Assembly: GCA_905221605.1 (NCBI GenBank)
Contig: CAJNDS010000100.1
Location: 62,001 to 126,000 of the forward strand
Source of the DNA: Symbiodinium natans
Lineage: Eukaryota > Sar > Dinophyceae > Suessiales > Symbiodiniaceae
DNA length: 64,000 nucleotides
Direction: 5' to 3'
Within the stretch, counting starts at the first letter, position 1. Every line of letters starts with the position of its first letter. Below are positions 21,883 through 33,346 of the stretch, in pieces. Under the pieces are notes generated by a model. That model made no database searches. It was not told the origin of the DNA and worked only from the letters and a program-made list of their open reading frames with translations. A program made the translations under genes and the position numbers.

Positions 21883-24609
21883 CCTCCCCTCCGCCTCCGC
21901 CCACTAAAGCAAAGACTCGTCCTGCCGCCAAGATGCCGGAGAAATCCGGTGGCTTGTCATCTTCCGAAACCACACCTGGAAGCTGCTTCTCAGCACAGTC
22001 AGCCCCTGAGAGCTACGCATGCGCCGCACCGCTTCAATTGACGTTGCAGATGCATCAGCAGGGAACGCCGAGCGAAGCACTAAAAGCCTAAACGCGAGAA
22101 CCTTAAGAGCCCAGTTTTCAACATACGCGGGCAGACATCATCCAGCGTGCACCCTTGCTTCCACCTCGGCCCGTGCCGGCTTCGATGCCTTTGCCGCCGC
22201 GTTCAGCAATGCACCTTCCGAAGGCGGCTTGAGGCCAATCCCTTGCAACTTCTAATTGTATCTAAAATCGTACCCTTATAACCCAGGCCGTGCTCCAACA
22301 CTCTGATGCTGAAGCAGTGCGAGAGTGAAGCTTCAAAGGGCTGTCCTATGAGAACCCTGAACTTCCCTCCTAAGAAGACTATGCTAGCAGATGATGTGAA
22401 AGGTAGCCTCAGGCTTCCGACTGTCGGAGTCTTGAACATCACTCTGAAACGGGGGCACCGAAGCTGATGTGATCAGGCTGGATGTCTGAGTCTGTCATGA
22501 AGCTGAACCACCACTCCTTGGGCTTCCAGCTCTTGCCAGACATGTTGAACGCTCCAGGCCGTAACTACGGAAGTTGTCCTCTGTGAAGGCTGCGTGCCGC
22601 TAACAAACAGAGAGAAACAACTTTCATGTACAGCAAAAGATTTGTATACGTGTAAACACTAGCAAGATGTGATGTATGCACGTTTAAGAAAAGAAATATG
22701 TATAATATATATATATATATACACATATACATATATATTATATCTATATCTATACATATATATATATATATATATTTATTTATTTATTTATTTACACATG
22801 AAACGCAAGGGTTTGTATTGTATACAATATGTAAAATGCCGCGAAGCCGGAAATCTTAAATCCACAGAAGTCTACAGAAGTCCATGACCCAAATCTGCGA
22901 AGCATCTGCAGCCCGCAAACGCCCGCGCTTTGCAAAGGCGTCGAGGACGGCGTTGCCTCCCGAAGCACGGAGAGGAGAGGTGTCAACTTGATCTGGGAGC
23001 TATATAGAGCTTGCTGGGAAGAAGTTCTGGCATTTGCGAGGATTTGTGCCTCAGCTAAAGAGAGCAGTCCTCCAAGCCAGCAAGCAACGACACGGACTTG
23101 CAGCCCCCTCTCTCGCGCTTGTGTTACGTACATGGACCTCTGCCTTGGCCCAATTTGTCCGGCTTGTTTCCCCTGAGGACGTCTCCTTAGAATTATAGCT
23201 TTCTGTAGCAGAACTTTAGGCCTTAAGTCCCCTTCAACAGCCCCCAAAAGCCCTGCCGAGGGGCAGGTGGCAACAGGCACCCGCAGGCCCCGGAGCTCCA
23301 TGCGGCGGAGCCAGGCTTCGGCGGCCCGGGGCTCGCCTGGGCCGGGGTTAAAGTGTGGGAGCTCGGGGGTTATAGGGCCTCTGTGGGAAAACTGGAGTTT
23401 TTAAGGGTTCTGCGAGGTTCTGTGGCCTCCAATGTTGACGCGAAGTCTTGGAAACTGAAGGGACACCCTCAGTGTGTTGAGAATTTGGTGGTCGCGGCAA
23501 AATACCCTAAAGCCTTTCATGTGCTGCAGCTGCGAAAGCCGACGGTCGTCAAGTTGCGCGACTGGCGTGTACAGGTTCCGGCACACTCCAGCCCGGAAAC
23601 AAGAAGGGTCACGACCCTGTGCGTCCTGTGCTCCCGTGCTGTTGAACACTGAAAGTCCCCCCACCTCCCACGACCTCACTTTCAAACACGTCGCCCGCGC
23701 GGGCAAAGGCCGCGATGACAGAGGTGTAGCTTGCCACGTCCGGCGCGCACTTGCTCCAGACCATCCTGCTGGGGCCGAGACTCTGAGAGGGCCTCTTAGG
23801 GCGTCCGTGTGTACCTTGAGAGTCCCAACGCTACTCATTGCGTTTGGCGGGCTATGTTCGTCAAGAGCCGTTTCAGCTTGTTACTTAAGTGCACAACGTA
23901 TAAAAGGTGTTGGGCTCTTTGAAACTTTCATTAGGTATGTTTGGGATTCTGTGGGTGCTCGCATACTTTAAGCCCAAAACCCTAAACTGCCTGGTCTCCT
24001 TCTGGGGCATGCGAGGTTGCAAAACTGTTGCAATGTTGACTATGTCCAGTTGGTGGAGGTGTGCAGATACGTTCACAGCCAGCCCAAGGTCTTGGGGCAT
24101 TTTGCCATTCGAACCAGAGCCGTCACGAAGGTTCTGGAGCTTCTGGGGCTATGAGGGATATTACATGACATTACTACGGTCTTCGGGCCATCAGGTTTAT
24201 TTCAATTGTGGACTAGGGTGGGTTCTGAGGGATGAGGAGTTCAGGGCTTCTGCACTTGTATCGCTCACTTACCGATGCGCCGCTGAGGTGAGTTGAAGGC
24301 AGAAGCCAAAGGCAAAATGTTTCGGGTTTAGGGTTTAGGGCCTTTGAAGTCAGGTGTGTAGAGGGTCTAGGAGTCATGCTTAAGGTTCAGCGTCCCCAAC
24401 GAAGAAGATCACAGCAAGCTTGCGCCGGCGAAGCCCGGGCCAAGCATTCAACAGATAGGCTCAAAGAGGTGTTTTTACCCGATGCGCGAGTACCAATGCG
24501 AGCGGCCCCCGAAAAGCACCAATACCTTGAGCCCTAAACCCTGACAGCCCAAGATCCCAAAAAGACGTCAACATGAAACTCTATCAACCAAAGAACCCAA
24601 CCCAACCCA

Positions 24610-24672
24610 ACCCTCCCTCCCGACAAAAAACCTGGCAAATTCCGCCCTCTCTCCCCCTCTAAAGCTGTGAAA
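24610..24672 (+). CDS. Candidate exon before palindromic element
   Basis: An open plus frame with LPPDKKPGKFRPLSPSKAVK runs into the element at 24674. It is paired with the exon after the element (24849-24926). The start is not fixed and the upstream sequence is low complexity. Confidence 0.25.
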
Positions 24673-24673
24673 T

Positions 24674-24843
24674 GGGGGTTTACGAGGGAATAGGGACCCC
24701 CAATATAGTCCCCCATAATATCGCAACTCCCATAATACCATGGGCGAAATAGCCTTAATTATCGGGGGGGGAACCTAGGGGGATGATACTGAAGCTTAAA
24801 AGTAGGATCCCCTTCTGAAAGGACCCTAATATCGTAAACCCCC
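24674..24843. repeat. Palindromic intron-like element, GTTTACGA family (copy B)
   Basis: Perfect 12-bp arms GGGGGTTTACGA and TCGTAAACCCCC, continuing imperfectly (AATAGGGACC / GGACCCTAATA). A CCCTCAG acceptor follows at 24848 and a coding-like exon begins there. The left half matches copy A and the internal AGTAGGATCCCCTT matches copy C. Confidence 0.72.
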
Positions 24844-24848
24844 CTCAG

Positions 24849-24926
24849 GGCCTGCGGAACCAAAGCTCCGCGCGGTACCCATCGCCGGCTTTGGCTTCGC
24901 CAGCCAGGAGCTGTTGGAACGCGGTG
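24849..24926 (+). CDS. Candidate exon after palindromic element
   Basis: Acceptor CCCCTCAG|GGCC, 78 nt (2+75+1), peptide PAEPKLRAVPIAGFGFASQ then ELLERG, donor GGTG|GTAGCG. Both splice sites are good. No family recognised. Confidence 0.4.
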
Positions 24927-24964
24927 GTAGCGGGATGAATCCTGGGTTTAAGGCTTAAGGCTTT

Positions 24965-25075
24965 ATAGGGTTTAGGGTTTATAGGGTTTATAGGGTTTAT
25001 AGGGTTTATAGGGTTTATAGGGTTTATAGGGTTTATAGGGTTTATAGGGTTTATAGGGTTTATAGGGTTTAGGGT
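24965..25075 (+). repeat. Tandem (TTTATAGGG)n, telomere-derived unit
   Basis: About twelve 9-bp units TTTATAGGG, which is TTTAGGG with an inserted TA, grading into plain TTTAGGG at 25066-25105. It looks like a variant telomere unit amplified locally. Confidence 0.88.
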
Positions 25076-25585
25076 TTGAGGTTTAGGGTTTAGGGTTTTA
25101 GGGTTAAGGTTTTTTGGTTTAGGCTCCGAGGTAGGGTTTAGGGTTCAGGGTTCAGGGTTTGGGGTTGAGGGTTGAGGGGTTAGGTTGCGCCCTTGGGCTT
25201 TTGAGATGAGAGATCTTCTATGATCTTCTCATGTCTCGATGAGTCGCTGCAGGCTGTTGATTGTAGTCGATAACCTCCACCTCCGATCTCATAAGACTTT
25301 TAATTTAACGCTTTTACCCCCACACGCTTAGCCAAATCGTTTAACCCTGAAATCCCTGGTTCCTGAGGCTGGTAACCCTACTACCCTATACTGCCATAAA
25401 CCTTGAACTCAGAGCTCCTGTACCCTAAGCCCTTAACTCCTCAAACGCCGAAAACCAACAAACCCGAAATTCTGACTGTCTTCTGTAACTCCAAACCCTA
25501 AACCCTGACCCGCACCCCCCCCCCCCCCCCCCCCTGAACCCCGAGAACAAAAAACCCTTATAACCCCCTTAACAATCCCATTCAG

Positions 25586-25894
25586 CTTTCACAAACTGCT
25601 CGTGCCTCTGCGCTCGTTTCGCTGTTAGCAGCTGCTGGAGCTGCACCTGCACGTAAAAAAAGTGCCCGACCGGCTTCGCAGCTCGAGGAGCTGTGGCTTC
25701 GGGATGAGTGGCGCAGGGCAGGCAGGGGCAAGGGCGTCAGCAACACGATGAAATCAAAAAGAACCTGGGCTGCCCCGCCTGCGATGGCATTGCTTGTTGC
25801 AACCACTCCCATGGCTCTCAGCATGACCCCCCAGCGTCAGCAAAATGAATGGACCAAGGATGCCCAGGGGCCCAGAGAAGTAGCCCTGACCTAA
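25586..25894 (+). CDS. Candidate terminal exon, unknown protein
   Basis: Acceptor CCCATTCAG|CTTTCA, then 102 codons to TAA. The peptide includes SALVSLLAAAGAAPARKKSA, QLEELWLRDEWRRAGRGKG and WAAPPAMALLVATTPMALS. It has no ATG start, as expected of a 3' exon. The minus strand is also open here (a hydrophobic frame at 25582-25824), so strand is not certain. Confidence 0.35.
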   Translation, partial: LSQTARASALVSLLAAAGAAPARKKSARPASQLEELWLRDEWRRAGRGKGVSNTMKSKRTWAAPPAMALLVATTPMALSMTPQRQQNEWTKDAQGPREVALT

Positions 25895-26849
25895 CTCCCA
25901 AGAGTTGTCCCAGTACAGGGGAATGATCGCAGCGCTGCAACTGAAGGAGTACAATTACAACTGCTGTCGGTGCCTTCGAGCCCGGATCTTGCATGGAGAT
26001 TGCAGGCGTGGCTTCAGGTTGGAGAACATCGGTCAAAGACCCGGCTCTTATAAACGTGGAATATTGATGCATATGTTGCAGTTCCGTACATACGCTGCGA
26101 CGTAAGCTGGCATCCCCCGGCACAGCGCATTGCCTAATTTGCAGTCCATACAGATCAAAAAGCCTATAGGGCCTAGACCAAGAAATGCCAACAGCACAGC
26201 ATCTGACAAGTGTGCCACCCCAAGACAGTCCCCGGAGTAGGCTTTGGACCCATGCACACACACCACAAATCAAGCCCGACAGGCCACACACACACACACA
26301 CATGCACACACGGACCTATGACCCGCAAAGCCCTCTACGCCAAGAAACGCTTGAAACCCATCCGGAGCCACACTTCCCCACCCCAGGTCCAAGCTCCCAG
26401 GCGCAGGGAAAGCATGCCGGAGACTGTCAGGATGTGCATCGCGGCGCCGGAGAGCCACCTCAGCGAACACAAGAGCGTGAAGACTTGAGAGCTCATAATA
26501 AGGCTTCGAGGGTTTCTGGGGACTTAGGGTGCACAGGGCTTCGGGTTTATCAAGGCTTGGTGTAGCGGGGTTTGAAAAATCAGACCGTGTAGGTCATCAA
26601 GCGGCTCTTCTGCACACATCAGGTGCAGTTGGCAAGGTCGCTTTTTTGGGAAGGCCCCAGTCTCCTACCAGTAGCCGAGCACCACGCCAGAACAAAGCGC
26701 TGAGGCACAAAACCGTGACGCGTTCCTGCAAGTATCGGCATGGGACCTATATAGAGTGGCGGCTGGGGTTAGGGGCCTGGTACCCTGATCGTTCACCTTT
26801 GGCTGTCTTCTGGTTTGTTTCTGATTTGTTTATGTTGTTTTTTGTTTCT

Positions 26850-26912
26850 GTGTCTGTTTGTTTGTTTGTTTGTTTGTTTGTTTGTTTGTTTGTTTGTTTG
26901 TTTGTTTGTTTG
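26850..26912 (+). repeat. (TTTG)n microsatellite
   Basis: About fifteen TTTG units. It causes a false Cys/Leu/Val/Phe frame on plus and a Lys/Gln/Thr/Asn frame on minus. Confidence 0.95.
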
Positions 26913-29900
26913 CATTGTATGTGTGTTGCCTGCACGTGTTACCATAGAAACGGCCTCATTCCGAAAATCCCCCCTCCGACCAAACCCAGAAAAAAGGAAA
27001 ACAAAAACCAGAAAAGACAAACGAAGACAACCAGAAGTTGCTGGAGGCCCAGGTTCTCTAAAACCTGGGAAGAAGATAAAAACAAAAACTGACCGCAGAG
27101 TCGGGTGGAGGACTCATGCTATGCGTCACTGCCGCTCGGCATGGCATTCACCACGTCCACCCAGGTCCCGAGCAAGTAACCCTAAACCCGGGCCCTAAAC
27201 CCTAAACCCTAAACCCTAAACCCTGGGGCACCAGGGCCTTGCTGTGCACTGCCCAAAAAATCTAAAGTCGCAAAGGATTGGTCTAGGCCCCAAGCAGACT
27301 TGAAGAAGTGGCGGGTGTGGTCTGTTACCTTTTCTGTTGTTCTGTCTTGCTTTTCCCTGTTTGCTTTGGTGATGTTGCTCTTTTTTGCGTCCGTCTTGTG
27401 TTTACGTTTTATTTAGATTTATTTCTGGGGATTCTCAAAAACTGCTTTCGGAGGCTGTGTGGTGCAACGGTAGTCTTAAATTAAAGGTAAGGCTCTGTGG
27501 GGAACTCACACGACGCTTGAGGCACAGCACAATCACTGCAGGAATAAAACTGTAGTGAAGCACTGTGTGGTCGTGTGGGCTACAGGACACGCACCTCCAC
27601 ATGCAAGCAATAGCTGGTTGGCTCATTGCACTCGATGTAACAGTGCAACCCGCGACGAAGCACCCTTTACAGAACTAAGAGTGGCATAGGCTACTTGCAG
27701 AACTGGCCAATGTTCCCCTACCCCTGGCTGAGGAAGTTAAGGAAGTGCAGGGCACCCAAAGCAGGCTCCTGCGCACCGTAGAGCGCTCCCTGCAGCAGGG
27801 CAACTGTTCGCTCCGACGTTGGGCATTGATTGAAGCTACGGCAAGATGTCGAAAATTCCTCACGGTTGCATGAAAGTTGAAGAACACTGACAAGTCTTGG
27901 ACAGATGCCCGACCTGTTGAATGTCATTCACAAGCACATGAACTTACGTAAGACTTCGGCGCGTTCCCGACACCCTCGTTGCCTGAATGGCAACCAAGGC
28001 AATTTCAGCAGACAATGCCCAAGGCAAGCGAAGGATGCAACAAAGCGACCTTTCACCCAAACCTTCGAATTCAAGACAAGCCCGTGTTGACCCTATTTCT
28101 TCACCCCCCGCCCCCCCCCGGGCGCCCTCTCCCCGAAAACACCCTGCCACTGAACGTCGCAGGCGGATGGTTTTGGGATTCTCAGTGGAGCAAGCTGGCT
28201 CTTTGGCCATGTGGGTCTTATGCGCCTTTCTTGCAAACTAGGTCATCCTTATTGGTACCATCACGCTCGAGACTCACACCAGCTATCTAGGACTGCGCGG
28301 TGGGCACCGCTGGATGCCTTTAAAACAACGGGCTTGATGTTCGCAGGCTGCTAGTCAGACATGCCGCAGAGAATCTCTCGTCCGCACCCAGTGCTGCGCA
28401 AGCTTCGTTTGCACGAGCTCACCCTGAATCGGCAACTCGCGAGTGCTCCAACTAGCAGCCCGACCGGTACAGGCAACAACTAACTAACTGGGAGAGCCAG
28501 ACAAAGGGAGGTGAAAGCCCAGTAAACCATATAATCGCCCGCGACATCTGAGGGATTAGACACTCTTGATTAGAAAACCCCATGAGATTCCTAAGCTTCT
28601 CACTCGCTGCGCGGGTCCCGGCGCGGGATTGGACGCCCACCCCGCCGACCATGGAAAGGCCAAAGCTTCCTTGACAAGGGGGCAGGGTTGAAGGTTTAGG
28701 AGGCCAAATGAGCTTTTGAAATGAGCTTTTGGTGGTGGGGTTCTGCCCGTAGGCGTTGAGGTTTCGGCCTGAAGGGGTCTGAAGATGTTCAGAGTCCCTA
28801 AACCCGAAATCTTAGTTGTGGGGATTGCAAGGTACTTTCTTGAAAAACTCGTCGGTCAGTCGCCCCCCCAGCCCCTTGCCGCACACCTCAGCGATGCTCT
28901 GAGAGGCAGCTGGAAAAGTAAGTCACACATAGTCACACTACATCCCTGCATGTGATGGCAAGCCCGGTTGTGAGGGTTCCCCTCCTTGTCCTTGCTGAAC
29001 TTCCCCATGCCCTCAGCACCCATCCCCACACCGGACCCCCAACGCCAGCACTGGCTTCACAACCAGACTCTTCTAAGGCCCCCTCCAACTTGCAACCTGA
29101 ACGCCACAATGACCGAATCCGAAATCTTCTTCCGACGCAGGGTGGGCGGGGGAGGGGGGGTGGGTGACGGGTCAGTTTATGAAGTACGTCCACAAGCACG
29201 ATCGACCACATTGAGTGCCAAAGCCCACTTGCATCAGCTGTAGGTCATAGGGGGCATTACGAATGGCATCTTTGCCTAGTTGCACACAGTCTCGCATATG
29301 CTGATTGCCGCCATGCTGCGTGGTCTGGTCGCAGCCGTATCGTGGCATTGGCAGCCTGGAGAAGCATGAAAGACCAGCAAAGTGCTAGTGAGGGATTGAC
29401 AGCACGCAGCTTCTTGCGCGCGCTGTTCTGTGACGAGACAGCTGCAAACTGAGATAATCTGGTCCACATGATTCGGCTAGGCAGCACCTTGCTTACTAAA
29501 TCGCTATGCTCAAGTGTGTTTGTAGGTAGGTATGATCGGAATGCAAACAAAAGCCGAGAAAAAACCCGAGGTCCAACCAAAACCCTACAAGCCTCTTTAG
29601 GAATGCCTGGCCGGGGCACGTCATCAAGTCATAGTCGACGCAGCGGAGGTCGTGCTCCGTGAGGGACGTAAGACCTTTGGCTTACGATGGCTTGTGGACA
29701 GATAGGGTTTGTAGTGGTACTTCACAGGGTTTTTAGGTGGGGTTCACTGGGTTCACGGCAAGTTGTAAACATTACAAGTAGGGCCGCGCTGCACTGCGTC
29801 AAGTCCTTCGCAAAACTGGTAGCACCCGTGCGTTGCCGAAAAGATGTTACGTGATGCCCTTGGGGTCTTCTTCTGCATCTTTGTCTTCGCGCAACACGGC

Positions 29901-31520
29901 CGGTTCAATTTTTCTCAGCCATGGCCTGTTTGGAGTACCACTGACCACATTCTCACAGCTCGTATGACAATGGGTGCCCAAAAATGGAGAGCCTACCATG
30001 TTATGCTCCTCCCAAGGTCGTAATCAGAAACCTCCATAGAAGGGTTTCAGCATGCTATGCCTGCTGGCGAAACCCAATGAAACTTCAAGCCCTTAACTAC
30101 AGGTTGAGCTGCGTCCCCAAACCCGACACTCGAAATGGGGTCTACAGGAACCTGGACCTGCGTCTCAGTGGCCTAAATGGTCCGCGAGCTTGCGGAGCAC
30201 CGCCAGAGCCCCAATCTTTGCGGGATCCTCTGGCTGGTCCTTGTCCTTTGCGCGTGCCGCGATGCTTTGGGACTCATGAGCGCCGATGTTTGGGGGCTTG
30301 CAAGTTTACTGACGTGGCTTCTGCCAAGGACGTGGAGTACGGAAGTAAGCTTATCGGATATCCGGGCTCGCCGGGAAAATAGGGCTTTTCTGGTCCGAAT
30401 TGCGCACAGCCGCCACCGCAAAACCCACATTTCAGAGCCCCCAAGCTGTTCTTATCATTTTACATTCTGAAGCCCAGCTCCACAAATCTTGAAGACGCTA
30501 CAAGCCCCATACCCTTCAAGAGCCCTGCCATCATAATTGGGTTGACCACGGTACACTCGACTTCAGATTCTTGGGCCGCTTGGGCCCCTCATAATCAGAA
30601 GCGACCAGTTTTCCGAGGGACGCTGCAAAACGTTGGGAAAATGACCCTCTTGGGATTCAGATCCGCAAGAGTTAGGGCCTTCCATCGGAGTGGGATCGGA
30701 GTGTGGAGGTTGTGGTCAAACAAGCCTGTGTGCAAAGACCTTGCACCTTAAGGTCACGAGAAGACTTTTCCCCGCCTCTGCGTCAGAAGCTTTATTGAGA
30801 CACACACACACACACACACACACCCCTCCCACCCCCCATCCCTCGGTTTTTGATTCTCGATCACATTGTTGATGAAGATGCCGGGTGCTGTTGGTTGTGA
30901 TGGCGGTCAGGACGCAGAAACAAGCCCCTTTGAAGCACATCCATCCATGGGTCGTAGGCCACGAGCTCCTCAAAGTTGATGACCTGGCCCACGACTCTGA
31001 ACCACTGGAGCAAACAGAGCAAAGCCCCCTTAAGACCCAGAAGCAGTGTGCCCTTCTCTCATGTTTTATAAGGTTTGGGGCATCTTTACAGGTGCAGAAA
31101 TCCCGAACCTCGATCAAAGCACTAGCAGCCCGGTCACGTGCGTAGCCGCCTTCATCCAAGCTGGGTCCTTTTCCGAGTCCAAGGACTTTCAAGGGAAGCT
31201 GTGAGTAGGGAGTGATTCTTGGATCGAAGCCGAGGACGAACGGAGTCTTGAAATTGGGATGGTTGAAGCAGCTCGGGAAAAAGAAGCCAAAACGAACCCC
31301 AAGACACATTAGCCAGCTTGGGGCGGAAAGCACCTACGCACTACCTAAGATTTCACCATAGTGATGCCACAATCGAGGAGGGGCTCGATACGGTATGGGC
31401 TTAGCCTCTGAAATGCTCTGGCGTAGTAGGAAGCGTTGAATCCACCAGAACCCCACCCTCTCAAACCCTCATCGTCGAGCCCGCCCCCAAGTCCTGTAAA
31501 TCCATCTGCCGGCTTGCAAG

Positions 31521-31589
31521 AACCCTAAACCCTAAACCCAAAACCCTAAACCCTAAACGGCCCTAAACCCTAAACCCTAAACCCTAAAC
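31521..31589 (+). repeat. Telomere-type (CCCTAAA)n array
   Basis: About nine CCCTAAA units interrupted by CCCAAAA and CGG. Confidence 0.88.
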
Positions 31590-32899
31590 AGGATCTTTAG
31601 TGTCCGGCCTCTGCGAATCCTTGCCTCACACTCACGATCACGTGCGTGAACATCGGCGACACCTTCGGCGTGTAATCGGAGACCCAGGGGGTGATTCGAG
31701 AAACCTCCAACCAGCTCAGGGCTTCGATCTGCCATCATGGAGGTCTCCACCGGAACACTCAGAAAGTTCTCGGGTGCGGACATTAGGGCATTAGAATGCC
31801 TCCACCCTGCTGCTGATTCCGTGCCATGAATATCCAAATCTAACATAGTCTCCCCCCCCCTTCCACAGCCAGAGATACTCATGCTAGGCCCTTCAGCTCG
31901 GACGGTATTCAAGACTTGACGAGGAGCGCCTCGTCAAAGGATGTTTGTGACATCTCGCCAGTCCACTCGTGCGTCTTGATGACCTTGCTTCGGATTTGGA
32001 CTCAGGGCACGGGACCTGTCGGCAGTGGCTGCTCAAAGCTTCCATGTTCCTACGCCACACCCTCTGTGCTTCCTTGATTATGCTGGAATTTGGTACCAAC
32101 GGGTGCACCCCAGACCTTCAACCCTAAACCTTAAACCCTAAACCCAAAACCCACCCTGCCAGTTTCTGAATGCATCCCAAAGGCTACGTGGGCGCCCATC
32201 TCCAGGCGCTGCTGAATCTTCGAGCGGTCGAGGCACCGCATCCAGTAACTGGGCTGGGAATATGTCACACAACGAATGCTTAAATGCTTGTGTATATATA
32301 TATATATATATGTTATATACGCGTCTCTCAGATCTGATAAGGATGGACCAACGGGGCTTTCAGGTCTATGACAACCTGCCCTACTGAGAGTTCGGGCCAT
32401 CCTTGACCCGCGTGTCAGGGAGCACTGGCGTCAAATAAACCCTACTTATCCCAGAATGTCTCGCAGGGAAATGAAAAAATGCAAGCCGACAGACAAATCA
32501 TGGGTGGGCTGACTCGAAGTTGTTGAACAGGCCTGGAGGGTTTGTGGGTCAAGGGTATCTGAGGAAGAAAGAGATTCCGAGCAGGGCAAGCTGGGCATAC
32601 TTTCTTCTGCGAATCCTCTCACCCCTCGACCCGAACCCTAAACCCTAAACCCTAAACCCTAAACCCTAAAGCCCTTAAGTTGAAACTCCTTAAGCCTGAA
32701 TTGGGCTGATCGAGCCGCGAGTCGCAGGCCTCTTTGGCCTGCAAGCTGCAGGTCGTCACAGTGCTTTGGAGTCAGGTTTAGTTGCGAAGGGTTCGGGGGC
32801 TAGGAGCTTAGTGTTAACAGTCCTCAATTTAATCCGGAATATACATATACGGAAGATGTTGGAGGTCGGCATCCATGCCTTCAATCCAACGTGACGGAA

Positions 32900-33154
32900 A
32901 TGGGCAAATTTCCCAAATCAGGGCTACCCCCTTATGTACCCCCTTATGTACCCTCACATACTCTGCCCCTCATTTTAGGAGCCCCCCCCCCCCCGCCCCC
33001 CCAACCCCACCTATAAAAAAGGCCAAATTTTCGAAAGCCTCCACATTGAGTGCAGAGCGCTTCAAGGTTTAAGGGGATCCGATTATATCCTTGAGAGGAT
33101 CCTATGATATTTTGGGTTATAGTTGGGGTGCCCCTTATAGTTGGGAAATGCCCA
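32900..33154. repeat. Inverted-repeat element, possibly intron-like
   Basis: Arms ATGGGCAAATTTCCCAAATCAGGG and the complement of CCCCTTATAGTTGGGAAATGCCCAC pair imperfectly. The interior carries GGATCC-type palindromes (AAGGGGATCCGATTATATCC, GAGGATCCTATGATATT) that resemble the AGGATCCCCTT core of the GTTTACGA elements. A C-run and CCCCCTTATGTA tandem also lie inside. Confidence 0.45.
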
Positions 33155-33287
33155 CGTGGACGCATGTGAGTTCCCATGTCACACAAAGCCACAGAGCAAG
33201 GAATGGCCTGCCGGAAAAGCAATCGCGTGGCGTTGAAGACCCATGTGGAGGCAGTGCGGCCCATGTCGCGGCTTGCCTTATCAGGAT

Positions 33288-33346
33288 GGGTTTAGGGTTT
33301 AGGGTTTAGGGTTTAGGGTTTAGGGTTTAGGGTTCAGGGTTTAGGG
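33288..33346 (+). repeat. Telomere-type (TTTAGGG)n array
   Basis: About eight TTTAGGG units with one TTCAGGG variant. Confidence 0.9.

Larger units (their letters stand above)
16050..24590. other. Repeat-rich region, few candidate exons
   Basis: Contains telomere-type runs (16078-16110, 19335-19389), (TA/CATA)n at 21035-21115 and 22688-22800, and a C run of about 44 at 21836-21880. Beyond a possible PPR fragment at 20744-20941 I see no supportable gene. ATG frames of 60-170 codons overlap on both strands with no motif. Confidence 0.45.

Noticed and set aside
21759..22091. Pro-rich plus ORF over a long C run
   Set aside because: The poly-Pro comes from the homopolymer; the flanking peptide has no recognised motif.
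26529..27198. Cys/Leu/Phe-rich ORFs resembling membrane proteins
   Set aside because: Driven by the (TTTG)n microsatellite.
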